A stretch of 64,000 nt of DNA from assembly GCF_031180885.1 (NCBI RefSeq), contig NZ_JAPSLK010000020.1:1-64000 (forward strand), read 5' to 3'. Position numbers and translations under genes: made by a program. Shown piece by piece: positions 27,841 to 36,195 of the stretch; position 1 is the first letter of the stretch; each line of letters begins with the position of its first letter. This DNA comes from Saccharothrix sp. GTDB lineage: Bacteria; Actinomycetota; Actinomycetes; Mycobacteriales; Pseudonocardiaceae. The notes beneath the pieces are model-generated. The model searched no databases. It was given only the letters and a program-made list of their open reading frames with translations, and was not told the DNA's origin.

Positions 27841-28851
27841 TCACTCTCCCAGCCAGTCGGCGGCGATGCGACCGGCCAGCCGCTCCAGCAGCGGTTCCGG
27901 CTCGGCCAGGCAGCGGGTCAGGTCGGGCTCGACGTCCAGCAGGGCGTACGCGCCGCGCAGGCCCAGCTCGGCGGGGTCGACGGAGGTGCGGCCGGCGACG
28001 GCGACCGCGGGCACGGACCCGGCCGCCGCCGCCACCCCCGCAGGGGCCTTGCCGTGGCGGGTCTGGGCGTCCAGCGAGCCCTCGCCGGTGACCACCAACC
28101 GGGCGCCTTCGACGGCCTCGGCGAACCCCACCAGCTCCAGCACCACCTCGATGCCGGGTCGGCGGGTCGCGCCCAGCACGGCCAGCGCGGCGAACCCGAT
28201 GCCGCCGGCCGCACCCGCGCCCGGGACGTCGACGAACTCGGGTCCGACCTCGCGCGCGAACGCCGCCAACCGCTCCTCCAGCACCTCGACCTGCTCGGGC
28301 GTGGCCCCCTTCTGCGGCCCGTACACCGCCGCCGCGCCGGACGGCCCCAGCAACGGGTTGTCCACGTCGCTGGCCAGCACCAACTCCACGTCGGCGAAGT
28401 CGCCGACCCGGTCGCCGATGGCGTCGAGCATCCCCCGTCCGCCGTCCGTGCACGCGCTGCCGCCGACCCCGAGCACGATCCGCCGCACACCCGAGTCCAG
28501 CGCGCTGACCAGCAGCTCCCCCACACCCCTGCTGGTCGCGGTCAACGGGGCCGGCTCGTCGAGCAGGGCCAGCCCCGACGCCGACGCCACCTCCACCACG
28601 GCGGTCGCGCCGCGCACGGCGAAGCTCGCCGCCACCGGCTTGCCCACCGGGCCGGTCACCCACCGACCGACCCGCAGGAAGCCGGCGGCGACGGCGGCGT
28701 CGACCGTGCCGTCACCGCCGTCGGCCACCGGCAGGCTGCGCACCGCCAAGCCCGGGACCGCCTCCCGCAGGCCGCGCTCGACCGCGGCGGCGACCCGCGG
28801 GGCGGACAGCGTTCCCTTGAACTTGTCGGGCGCGACGACCACGTGGCTCAT
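27841..28851 (-). CDS. glxK: Glycerate kinase
   Basis: The 336-residue type I glycerate kinase opens [19 protein letters not shown] and has [31 protein letters not shown] and [22 protein letters not shown], all family hallmarks. It phosphorylates glycerate made by the tartronate semialdehyde route to phosphoglycerate. It starts within the gcl stop (TGATG), which indicates tight coupling. The gene symbol is given by pathway role. Confidence 0.92.
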   Translation of the reverse strand: MSHVVVAPDKFKGTLSAPRVAAAVERGLREAVPGLAVRSLPVADGGDGTVDAAVAAGFLRVGRWVTGPVGKPVAASFAVRGATAVVEVASASGLALLDEPAPLTATSRGVGELLVSALDSGVRRIVLGVGGSACTDGGRGMLDAIGDRVGDFADVELVLASDVDNPLLGPSGAAAVYGPQKGATPEQVEVLEERLAAFAREVGPEFVDVPGAGAAGGIGFAALAVLGATRRPGIEVVLELVGFAEAVEGARLVVTGEGSLDAQTRHGKAPAGVAAAAGSVPAVAVAGRTSVDPAELGLRGAYALLDVEPDLTRCLAEPEPLLERLAGRIAADWLGE

Positions 28852-30563
28852 CAGGGCAGCGGCTCGTACTCGCGCATCGCCGCGATGGACGTGCCGTTGG
28901 CGGTGTTGCCCTCGCGCTCGATCATGATCTCGACCAGGACCGGGCGGCTGGTGCGCTCGGCCTCCTTGCGGGCCCACTCCAGCGACTCCCGGATGCGGCC
29001 CGGCTCGGTGACCCGGGTGCCGGAGCAGCCGTAGGCCTCCATGATCTTGACGTTGTCCGAGCCGTTGGTGTCGTAGTGGATGTCCACCTCGTACTTCATG
29101 TCGTAGCCGCCGTGGTCCTCGGCCATCCGGATCAGGCCCAGGTACTCGTTGTTCAGCATGATCAGCACGAACGGGACGTCGTACTGCGCGCCCACGGCCA
29201 GCTCCTCGACCAGGAACTGGAACGAGTAGTCGCCGACGATGCCGACGACCTCCGCGTCCGGCTCGGTGGTCTTGAGCGCCTTCTTCACGCCGATCGCCGC
29301 GGGGATCTCCCAGCCGAGGGGACCTGCCTGGCCGCACACCTGGTAGTGCCGCGGCTTGTGCGCCTTCTGGTGCTGGCCCGACCAGATCTGGTAGAGCCCG
29401 ATGGCGGTGACGAAGTACGTGTCCGGCCCGTAGAACTCGTTGATCTCCTTGAAGACCCGGGGCGCCTTCACGGGAACGGTGTCGAAGTCCTCGCGCCGCA
29501 ACAACGTCCGCTTCAGCTCGGCGCACCGCTCGGTCCACGCGTTGGGCTCCGCCGCCGCACGCTCGCGAGCCAGCTTGAGCAGCGCTTGCAGGAACAGCTT
29601 CACGTCCGCGACGACACCCAGGTCCGGCCCGAACACCTTGCCGATCTGGGTCGGCTCGACGTCCACGTGGATGAACTTGCGGTCACCCCGGTAGGTGGCG
29701 AGGTCGCCGGTGTGCCGGTCGCCGAACCGCGCGCCCAGCGCCAGCACCAGGTCCGACTCCAGGAACGAGGCGTTGCCGTAGCGCTGGGAGGTCTGGATGC
29801 CGGTCATGCCCGCGTACAGCGGGTGGTCCTCGTCGATCGCGCCCTTGCCCATCAGCGTGGCCTGGACCGGGACCTGGAGGTGCTCGGCCAGCGCCCGCAG
29901 CTCCTCCCCCGCCTCGGCCAGGATCACGCCGCCGCCCGCGAGCAGCAGCGGGCGCTCGGCGGCCAGCAGCATGTCCAGCGCCCGCTCGACGCGCGCCGGG
30001 TGCGGTTCGGGCTTGGCGACCGGGAGCGGGGCGTCGATGGACGCGTCCCACTCGATGTCCTGCTTCTGCACGTCGATCGGCAGGTCGATGAGGACCGGGC
30101 CGGGCCGCCCGGAGCGGGCGATCCGGAAGGCCTCGCGGAAGATCCACGGCGCCTGCGCGGCCTCCTTGACCTGCACCGCCCACTTGGTGACCGGCGCGGC
30201 GATGGCCACGATGTCGACCGCCTGGAACGCCTCCTGGTGCAGCTTCGAGGTGGCCGCCTGGCCGGTGATGCACAGGATCGGGACGGAGTCGGCCTGCGCG
30301 GTGTACAGGCCGGTGATCATGTTCGTGCCGGCCGGGCCGGAGGTGCCGATGGCGACGCCGACGTTGCCGGTGGTGCGGGACCACCCGTCGGCCATGTGCG
30401 TGGCACCTTCTTCGTGGCGGACGATCAGGTGCTCGATCGTGCCGTCCGTCTCCAGCGCCTTGTACAGCGGCAGGATGGCCGCGCCGGGGCAGCCGAACAC
30501 GGTGTCGATGCCCTCGGACTTGAGGACGTCGACGACCGCCTGCATGACGGGAACCTTGGCCAT
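28851..30563 (-). CDS. gcl: Glyoxylate carboligase (tartronate-semialdehyde synthase)
   Basis: The 570-residue thiamine-diphosphate enzyme aligns end to end with Gcl: SEGIDTVFGCPGAAI, GTSGPAGTNMITGLYTAQADSVPILCITGQA, HVDVEPTQIGKVFGPDLG, QVCGQAGPLGWEIPAA, and the cofactor motif GDYSFQFLVEELAVGAQYDVPFVLIMLNN. It condenses two glyoxylates to tartronate semialdehyde and CO2. E. coli Gcl has Val51 where related enzymes have the catalytic Glu; here the segment reads IVRHEEGATHMADG with Glu51. Function is supported by the glxR, hyi and glycerate kinase neighbours. TGATG overlaps join it to both neighbours. Confidence 0.92.
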   Translation of the reverse strand: MAKVPVMQAVVDVLKSEGIDTVFGCPGAAILPLYKALETDGTIEHLIVRHEEGATHMADGWSRTTGNVGVAIGTSGPAGTNMITGLYTAQADSVPILCITGQAATSKLHQEAFQAVDIVAIAAPVTKWAVQVKEAAQAPWIFREAFRIARSGRPGPVLIDLPIDVQKQDIEWDASIDAPLPVAKPEPHPARVERALDMLLAAERPLLLAGGGVILAEAGEELRALAEHLQVPVQATLMGKGAIDEDHPLYAGMTGIQTSQRYGNASFLESDLVLALGARFGDRHTGDLATYRGDRKFIHVDVEPTQIGKVFGPDLGVVADVKLFLQALLKLARERAAAEPNAWTERCAELKRTLLRREDFDTVPVKAPRVFKEINEFYGPDTYFVTAIGLYQIWSGQHQKAHKPRHYQVCGQAGPLGWEIPAAIGVKKALKTTEPDAEVVGIVGDYSFQFLVEELAVGAQYDVPFVLIMLNNEYLGLIRMAEDHGGYDMKYEVDIHYDTNGSDNVKIMEAYGCSGTRVTEPGRIRESLEWARKEAERTSRPVLVEIMIEREGNTANGTSIAAMREYEPLP

Positions 30564-31435
30564 CAGGCCCTCCCTGCGAAGTTCTCGATGACCTTGAGCA
30601 GCGCCGAGTGGTCCAGGTCGCCGTAGCCCTGGGCGCGCGCGGACGCGATGAGCTGGGCGATGACGCCCGTGACGGGCAGCGCCACGTCGACCTGCCGGGC
30701 GGCGGCCAGCGCGATGCCCATGTCCTTGTGGTGCAGGTCGATCCGGAAGCCCGGCTGGAACTCGCGGGCGATCATGGTCTCCCGCTTGAGGTCCAGGATG
30801 CGGTTCGCGGCCAGGCCGCCGGCGAGCACGTCCAGACCGGCCTTGGCGTCCACACCGGACGCCTCCAGCAGCACGATCGCCTCCGCGACCAGCGCGTAGA
30901 TGCCGCCGACCATGAGCTGGTTGGCCGCCTTCACCACCTGGCCCGCGCCGTGCGGACCCACGTGCACGACGGTCTTGCCCAGCGCGTCGAAGATCGGCCG
31001 GGCCGCGGTGAAGTCCGCCTCCTCACCGCCGACCATGATCGACAGCGTGGCCTGCTTGGCGCCGGTCTCGCCGCCGGACACCGGGGCGTCCAGCACCCGC
31101 ACGCCCTTCTTCGCGGCGGCCTCGGCGATCGCGAGGGAGGTCTCGGGGCGGATGGTGCTCATGTCGATCAGGAGCGTGCCTTCGGCGACCACGTCCAGCA
31201 CGGTGCCCAGGACGACGTCCTCCACCTGCGGGTGGTTGGGCAGCATGGTGATGACGACGTCCGCGCCGCGGGCCGCCGCGGTCACGTCGGAGGCCGCCGT
31301 GCCGCCGGCCGCGGTGAGCTTGGCCAGGGCGTCGGGGTTGAGGTCGAAGCCCGTCACGTCGTGGCCGGCGGCGACGAGGTGGCCGGCCATGGGCGTGCCC
31401 ATGATGCCCAGCCCGATGAATCCGATCCTGCTCAT
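30563..31435 (-). CDS. glxR: 2-hydroxy-3-oxopropionate (tartronate semialdehyde) reductase
   Basis: The 290-residue beta-hydroxyacid dehydrogenase has the Rossmann GFIGLGIMGTPMAGHL, the substrate loop VLDAPVSGGETGAKQATL, and the catalytic Lys in GAGQVVKAANQLMVGG. It reduces tartronate semialdehyde to glycerate with NAD(P)H. It sits directly before gcl, as in E. coli gcl-hyi-glxR, and overlaps gcl by one base. Note that GlxR in corynebacteria is an unrelated regulator; the name here means the reductase. Confidence 0.92.
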   Translation of the reverse strand: MSRIGFIGLGIMGTPMAGHLVAAGHDVTGFDLNPDALAKLTAAGGTAASDVTAAARGADVVITMLPNHPQVEDVVLGTVLDVVAEGTLLIDMSTIRPETSLAIAEAAAKKGVRVLDAPVSGGETGAKQATLSIMVGGEEADFTAARPIFDALGKTVVHVGPHGAGQVVKAANQLMVGGIYALVAEAIVLLEASGVDAKAGLDVLAGGLAANRILDLKRETMIAREFQPGFRIDLHHKDMGIALAAARQVDVALPVTGVIAQLIASARAQGYGDLDHSALLKVIENFAGRA

Positions 31436-31508
31436 GACACCGCCTCGCTGACGCTCGCCGGATCAAGAGCACAAAGCACTGTGTTCGATGATTCGCTCGC
31501 AAGCTCGC

Positions 31509-32285
31509 TCATGTGTTGTCCTTAGGTCCGAACAGCCAGTCGAAGTCGGGGACGCCGTCGCGGAAGACCGTCGCCTTGTACTCCAGGCCGACGAAGCCCT
31601 GGTAGCCGCCGGCTTCGAGCTTCGCGAGCAGCCCGGTCAGGTCGAGGTCCCCGGTGCCGGGCTCGCCGCGACCGGGCGCGTCGGCGATCTGCACGTGCCC
31701 GATGCGGTCGACGTGCGCGGTGAGGGCGTCGAGGTCGTCGCCGTTGACGGCGAGGTGGTAGAGGTCGGCGAGCAGCGCGAGGTTGTCGCGGCCCGCCGCG
31801 TCGAGCACGGCCAGCGCGTCGGCGGCCGTGCGCAGCGGGTAGTCCGGTGCGGCCGAGAGGGGTTCCACGACCACGGTCGCGCCGATCTCGGCGGCCACGT
31901 CGGCGGCGTAGCGGAGGTTCTCCAACGCCGCCGGTGTGGTCGGGAAGCTGCCGTGCAGCGCGTTGAACGTGCGGCAGCCGAGGCGGTCGGCGAGGCCCGC
32001 CGCGATCTCCACGTTCGCCCGGAACTCGGCCTCGCGGCCGGGCCACGCCACCAGGCCGCGGTCGCCTGCGGGCATGTCGCCCGCGAAGAAGTTCAGGCCC
32101 ACCAGGCGCACGCCCGCGTCCCGGACCGCCGCCTCGAACGCCTCGACCTCGCCCGTCGCGGGCACGGCCTCGGCGAACGGCCACCAGAACTCGACCGCGT
32201 CGAACCCGGCCTTCTTCGCGACGGCGGGCCGCTCCAGCACCGGCAGTTCGGTGAACAGGATCGACAGGTTGACGTCGTACCGCAT
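31509..32285 (-). CDS. hyi: Hydroxypyruvate isomerase
   Basis: The 258-residue TIM-barrel protein starts MRYDVNLSILFTELPVLERP and has AGFDAVEFWWPFAE, LVGLNFFAGDMPAGDRGL, LVEPLS-type VVVEPLSAAPDYPL, GHVQIADAPGRGEPGTGDLD and VGLEYKATVF, typical of Hyi. It interconverts hydroxypyruvate and tartronate semialdehyde. I chose ATG 32285, with GGAAGGAAG in front, over an in-frame start six codons earlier. It is the first gene of the minus-strand operon. A palindrome lies 23 bases upstream. Confidence 0.9.
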   Translation of the reverse strand: MRYDVNLSILFTELPVLERPAVAKKAGFDAVEFWWPFAEAVPATGEVEAFEAAVRDAGVRLVGLNFFAGDMPAGDRGLVAWPGREAEFRANVEIAAGLADRLGCRTFNALHGSFPTTPAALENLRYAADVAAEIGATVVVEPLSAAPDYPLRTAADALAVLDAAGRDNLALLADLYHLAVNGDDLDALTAHVDRIGHVQIADAPGRGEPGTGDLDLTGLLAKLEAGGYQGFVGLEYKATVFRDGVPDFDWLFGPKDNT

Positions 32286-32307
32286 CTCTCGGCTTCCTTC
32301 CACAATG

Positions 32308-32323
32308 CGGAAGCTATCTTCCG
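32308..32323. promoter_or_regulatory. Palindromic operator candidate near hyi
   Basis: CGGAAG-CTAT-CTTCCG is a perfect 6-bp inverted repeat, 23 bases before the hyi start. It resembles the second palindrome near uraD (CGGAAA-N4-TTTCCG), and both have the GGAAN-type arms of IclR-family operators. Paired sites at both ends of one divergent promoter region suggest one repressor controls both operons. Confidence 0.6.
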
Positions 32324-32404
32324 TGCACCGAGAGAGTAGGCAGGGTTCGCGGACCGGCGCAAGACTGTTGACACGCTCGGAGGGCGCTCGTACCGTCCCT
32401 CATG

Positions 32405-32422
32405 GCGGAAATGCGTTTCCGC
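32405..32422. promoter_or_regulatory. Palindromic operator candidate near uraD
   Basis: GCGGAAA-TGCG-TTTCCGC is a perfect 7-bp inverted repeat, 22 bases before the uraD GTG start. It shares the core CGGAAR-N4-YTTCCG with the site at 32308-32323. The IclR-family protein at 38990 is the natural candidate to bind both. This is inference from arm sequence and context. Confidence 0.62.
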
Positions 32423-32444
32423 GATACAGAAAAAGGGAGCCCTG

Positions 32445-32951
32445 GTGACCGATCTGCAAGGGTTCAACTCCGCACCGGCCGAGCAGCTCCGTCCGCTGCT
32501 CACCGAATGCCTCGCCGTGCCGCGGTGGGTCGACGCCGTCCTCGCCGGCCGCCCGTACCCGAGCGACGAAGCGCTGCTCGCCGCCGCCGACGGGGCCGCG
32601 TCCCTCAGCGACGACGAGGTCCACGCGGCCATCGCCGGCCACCCGCGCATCGGCGAGCGGTCCACCCACGGCGGCGTGTCCGCCCGGTGGTCGGCCGCCG
32701 AGCAGTCCGGCGTGGCCGCGTCACTGGCGGACCGGCTCAAAGCGGCCAACGCGGCCTACGAGGAGCGGTTCGGGCACATCTACCTGGTGTGCGCCACCGG
32801 GTTGAGCGGCGAGCGGATGTTGGACGACCTGGCCGAGCGCATGGCCAACGACCCGCGCACCGAGCTGCGCGTGGTCAACCGCGAACTGCGCAAGATCGCC
32901 GCACTCCGCCTGCGCAAGGTGCTCCACCCCCACGACACGCAAGGGAGCTGA
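32445..32951 (+). CDS. uraD: OHCU decarboxylase (uric acid pathway)
   Basis: The 168-residue protein has the OHCU decarboxylase features: FNSAPAEQLRPLLTECLAVPRW, the catalytic-loop AIAGHPRIGERST, EQSGV, KAANAAYEERFGHIYLVCATG and the C-terminal NRELRKIAALRLRKVL. It decarboxylates 2-oxo-4-hydroxy-4-carboxy-5-ureidoimidazoline to (S)-allantoin, after uricase and HIU hydrolase. Start GTG 32445 after AGGGAG. Uricase follows 4 bases later. The HIU hydrolase gene often found between them is missing here. Confidence 0.92.
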   Translation: MTDLQGFNSAPAEQLRPLLTECLAVPRWVDAVLAGRPYPSDEALLAAADGAASLSDDEVHAAIAGHPRIGERSTHGGVSARWSAAEQSGVAASLADRLKAANAAYEERFGHIYLVCATGLSGERMLDDLAERMANDPRTELRVVNRELRKIAALRLRKVLHPHDTQGS

Positions 32952-32955
32952 CCCG

Positions 32956-33834
32956 ATGGCCATCGTCTTGGGCCCCAACCAGTACGGCAAAGCGGAGAAC
33001 CGGCTCGTCACCGTGACCCGCGACGGCGATGTGCACACCATCAAGGACCTCACGGTCAGCACCTCGCTGCGCGGCGACCTCGCCGACACCCACCTGACCG
33101 GCGACAACGCCGCCGTCCTGGCCACCGACACGCAGAAGAACACCGTCTACGCCTTCGCCAAGGAGGCCCCGGTGGGCGAGATCGAGGACTTCGCCCTCCG
33201 GCTCGGCCGGCACTTCGTGTCCTCGCAGGAGGCCATCACCGGGGCGCGGGTGCTGATCGACGAGCACTCGTGGAACCGGATCGAGGAGAACAACCACTCG
33301 TTCGTCGCGGGGTCGAACGAGAAGCGCACGACCGCCGTGACGGTGGAGGGTGACCAGGCCTGGGTGGTGTCGGGCCTGAAGGACCTGGTGGTGCTGAAGT
33401 CCACCGGCTCGGAGTTCCACGGCTACCCGCGCGACAAGTACACGACCCTGAAGGAGGTCACCGACCGCATCCTGGCCACGTCGGTGACGGCGCGGTGGCG
33501 CTACCAGGGTTCGGGGATCGACTGGGCGAAGAGCTTCGCGGAGATCCGGGGCATCCTGCTGCGGACCTTCGCGGCCAAGCACTCGCTGTCGTTGCAGCAG
33601 ACCTTGTACGCGATGGGCGAGGCGGTGTTGGAGGAACGGTCGGAGGTGGCCGAGGTGCGGCTGTCCATGCCGAACAAGCACCACTTCGTCGTCGACCTGT
33701 CGCCCTTCGGGTTGGAGAACAACAACGAGGTGTTCTACGCGGCCGACCGGCCGTACGGGCTCATCGAGGGCACCGTGCTGCGGGACGACGCCGAAGACCC
33801 CGGCCAGGCCTGGTACTCGTTGCCCGCCTTCTAG
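32956..33834 (+). CDS. uox: Urate oxidase (uricase)
   Basis: The 292-residue cofactor-free oxidase has the two T-fold halves: GPNQYGKAENRLVTVTRDGD, VLATDTQKNTVYAFAKE with the catalytic Thr, NRIEENNHSFVAGSNEKRT, STGSEFHGYPRDKYTTL and RLSMPNKHHFVVDLSPFGLENNNEVF. It oxidises urate to 5-hydroxyisourate, the entry to the allantoin route encoded on the other side of the divergent promoter. Start ATG 32956. It is cotranscribed with uraD. Confidence 0.95.
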   Translation: MAIVLGPNQYGKAENRLVTVTRDGDVHTIKDLTVSTSLRGDLADTHLTGDNAAVLATDTQKNTVYAFAKEAPVGEIEDFALRLGRHFVSSQEAITGARVLIDEHSWNRIEENNHSFVAGSNEKRTTAVTVEGDQAWVVSGLKDLVVLKSTGSEFHGYPRDKYTTLKEVTDRILATSVTARWRYQGSGIDWAKSFAEIRGILLRTFAAKHSLSLQQTLYAMGEAVLEERSEVAEVRLSMPNKHHFVVDLSPFGLENNNEVFYAADRPYGLIEGTVLRDDAEDPGQAWYSLPAF

Positions 33835-33865
33835 ACGCGCTCGCAAGCCCGAGAGGAGGCGGTCA

Positions 33866-34126
33866 GTGCGTCACCCGGTCGACCAGGTACCTCGTCCCTT
33901 ACCGCTGGCGGCCGGTGCCGTCCAGCGCGTCGCCGCCATGTACGCCGGAGTCGTCGCGCCGCCGCTCGGTGTGGGGCTGGTGCCGATCGTCGCGCCGGAC
34001 TTCCACCACGGTTTTCCGGGTGTCGTGCAGACGGTGATGGACTCGGGGATCAGCGCGGGGACCATCACGGCTGTGGTGCTGAATCTGCTTATGTCCGAGC
34101 GGAAGCGCACTACATTGCCGGTGTGA
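33866..34126 (+). pseudogene. Remnant of an NCS2 nucleobase (xanthine/uracil) permease, internal deletion
   Basis: These 86 codons look like both ends of a purine permease joined in frame. The first 35 residues (HPVDQVP...LAAGAVQRVAAMYAGVVAPPL) match the N-terminus of NCS2 permeases. The next part (GVGLVPIVAPDFHHGFPG, VVQTVMDSGISAGTITAVV, LNLLM) matches the segment near their C-terminus. Normal members have about 450-480 residues, so some 370 or more are missing. A good GAGGAGG box and GTG start survive, so a short product may still be made. Position after uricase fits a lost urate/xanthine transporter. The GTGA overlap with the next gene is intact. Confidence 0.75.
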
Positions 34127-36195
34127 TCGACTACGAGGCCGAAGTCGAGCAGTTGTTGGGCGGCGCACCGGACGCACTCGCGTTCCGCGCCCTGTGCGCC
34201 GCCGTCTCCCGGGTGGACGACCCGGATCTCGTTGCCCGGTGCGGAGAACGGCTCACGTCGTGGCCGGACGAGGTGCGCGAGGTGCCCTGGTCGTGGCTCG
34301 CGGCGCTGGAGTCCGGTCACACCAAGCCCGCTTGGCCGCTCGTCCGGGCGCTGCGGCTGAAGTCCGCGCGTTGCGGCATCGCCGACGTCGGGCTGCCGGA
34401 CCCGCGCACCCGGCCGGAAGTGCGTGGGGTGACCCGGCTCCACCTGGGCTGGTTCGCCCACCGGCAGCTCGAAGAGCTGGTCGGCACCCTCGACCACTGG
34501 CCGGACCTGCGGGTGGTCGAGACCGGCCTGGTCACCGAGATGGACGAGGACGTGGTCACCAATCTCGCCGCGCACCCCGGTGTCGCGCGGCTGGAGTCGT
34601 TGGACCTCGTGACCGCCCACGAGGACATGTGGAACTTCACCCGGCCGCCGTTCCGCCCGCCCGCGGGCAGGCCGCTGCGGCTGCGGCACGTGGGTCTGCG
34701 TGCGCCCGACCTGGTTTACCTGTTGCGCTCAGGTCTGGTGCCGGACCTGAGGTCCGCGGACGTCCTCGTCTGCGACACCGAAGAGGCGCGCGAACTCGCG
34801 GAGTGCCCGGGACTCGCCCGGCTCGAACGCCTCGCGATCGGGTTCCGCTGCGGCAAGAACGGCAGGCAGCCGCTGTGGCAGCCGTTCTTCGGCAACGTCA
34901 TCGACGCCGACGACGACGCGGCCGAGGTGTTCTTCGCCCGCGCCGACCTCACCGGACTGCGGGACCTCGCGGTCCGGGGCACGTGCATGGGGCTGGGCCG
35001 GGAAGGCCTCGGCGCACGCGGTGTCGAGGCGCTCGTCGCCAGTGGCGTGCCGGGCCGGCTCACCGCGCTCACCCTCGAACTGCTGCCCGTCGCCGACGAC
35101 ACCATCACCCACGTGGTGAACGCGGTCGACCGCGACCGCATCGAGGAGTTGGCGCTGCGCGACCTCGTCGCCACCGACCTGACGGCGGCGGCGTTCACCG
35201 GCACGTTCCCCCGCCTGCGCGAGCTCGACCTGAGCCGCAACCACCTCGGCGCGGAGGGCGCACGGCGGCTGGCGACGGAGGTCCGGTTACCCGCGTTGAC
35301 CCACCTGCACCTGAACGGCAGCGGCAGCGGCTCGCCGTACTACGGGCGTCCCGACGTCCAGCCGCTCGGCGACGACGGCGCACGGGCGTGGGCCGACTCC
35401 GCGAACGCCGCGAACCTGCGGCACCTCGACCTGATGGCCACCGGCCTCGGCGTGGACGGGCTCGCCGCCCTCATGCGGTCGGACCGGTTGGGGGCGCTGG
35501 AAACCCTGGTCCTGTCGCACAACCCGGTGGGCCGCTGGCCGGACGTCCCGGTGTCGCTCCGGTTCCTCGACCTCACCGACTGCGGTCTGGGCGACGACGA
35601 CGTCGAAGCCCTCACCGCCTCCGCCGCTCCCCTGCTGCGCGGCATCTCGTTGGCGTACAACAACATCGGGTCACGAGGTATGCGCGCCCTCGCCGCGTGG
35701 CCGGTGCTGCCGCAGCTGTGGGAGCTGGACCTGCACGACCACATCGCCGGGGACGACGGACTGGCCGCGCTGGCGGCGTCCCGCGCGGCACAGCGGTTGC
35801 TCGAACTCGACCTCGAACAGGACTGCTGGAACGCGCGGCACCGGAGGTTCGGCACGCCGCTGCCGGCCGAGGTCGTCGACCCCGCGTCCTTCCCCGGCCT
35901 GGACTCGATGTTCCTGGGCGTGGTGGACGAGTACCACGGCGCCCGGTACTCCAGCGGGTTCCCGCCCCGCGTCCGGGAGGAGTTGGCGGCGGCGCCGGGC
36001 ACCCGGCCGGAACTGGTCGCGTTCCTCACCCACCTCGACGCCGAGGAGTTGGAGGACGCCGACCCCGAGCAGGAACCCGACCGCTCCGACCGGGACTTCC
36101 GCACCCGGTGGGCCGAGTCGCACGCCGAACTGGTCGAGGTGAGCCTGGACTTCGCCCGCCGCATGAAGGCCGGGGACATCGGCTGGCCCCCGTGA
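34123..36195 (+). CDS. Leucine-rich-repeat protein (RNase-inhibitor type)
   Basis: The 690-residue protein has an N-terminal helical part (1-110) and then repeated LRR units of about 24-28 residues, clearest at 330-560: LRELDLSRNHLGAEGARRLA, LRHLDLMATGLGVDGLAALM, LRFLDLTDCGLGDDDVEAL, RGISLAYNNIGSRGMRALA. No signal peptide or membrane segment is visible, so it is probably cytosolic and binds proteins. GTG 34123 overlaps the permease remnant stop (GTGA). It has no evident link with purine use. It ends flush against the convergent CitE-like gene. Confidence 0.82.
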   Translation: MIDYEAEVEQLLGGAPDALAFRALCAAVSRVDDPDLVARCGERLTSWPDEVREVPWSWLAALESGHTKPAWPLVRALRLKSARCGIADVGLPDPRTRPEVRGVTRLHLGWFAHRQLEELVGTLDHWPDLRVVETGLVTEMDEDVVTNLAAHPGVARLESLDLVTAHEDMWNFTRPPFRPPAGRPLRLRHVGLRAPDLVYLLRSGLVPDLRSADVLVCDTEEARELAECPGLARLERLAIGFRCGKNGRQPLWQPFFGNVIDADDDAAEVFFARADLTGLRDLAVRGTCMGLGREGLGARGVEALVASGVPGRLTALTLELLPVADDTITHVVNAVDRDRIEELALRDLVATDLTAAAFTGTFPRLRELDLSRNHLGAEGARRLATEVRLPALTHLHLNGSGSGSPYYGRPDVQPLGDDGARAWADSANAANLRHLDLMATGLGVDGLAALMRSDRLGALETLVLSHNPVGRWPDVPVSLRFLDLTDCGLGDDDVEALTASAAPLLRGISLAYNNIGSRGMRALAAWPVLPQLWELDLHDHIAGDDGLAALAASRAAQRLLELDLEQDCWNARHRRFGTPLPAEVVDPASFPGLDSMFLGVVDEYHGARYSSGFPPRVREELAAAPGTRPELVAFLTHLDAEELEDADPEQEPDRSDRDFRTRWAESHAELVEVSLDFARRMKAGDIGWPP

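Noticed and set aside
30563..31435. GlxR as a CRP-type regulator
   Set aside because: The sequence is a beta-hydroxyacid dehydrogenase; the shared name is a coincidence with the corynebacterial regulator.
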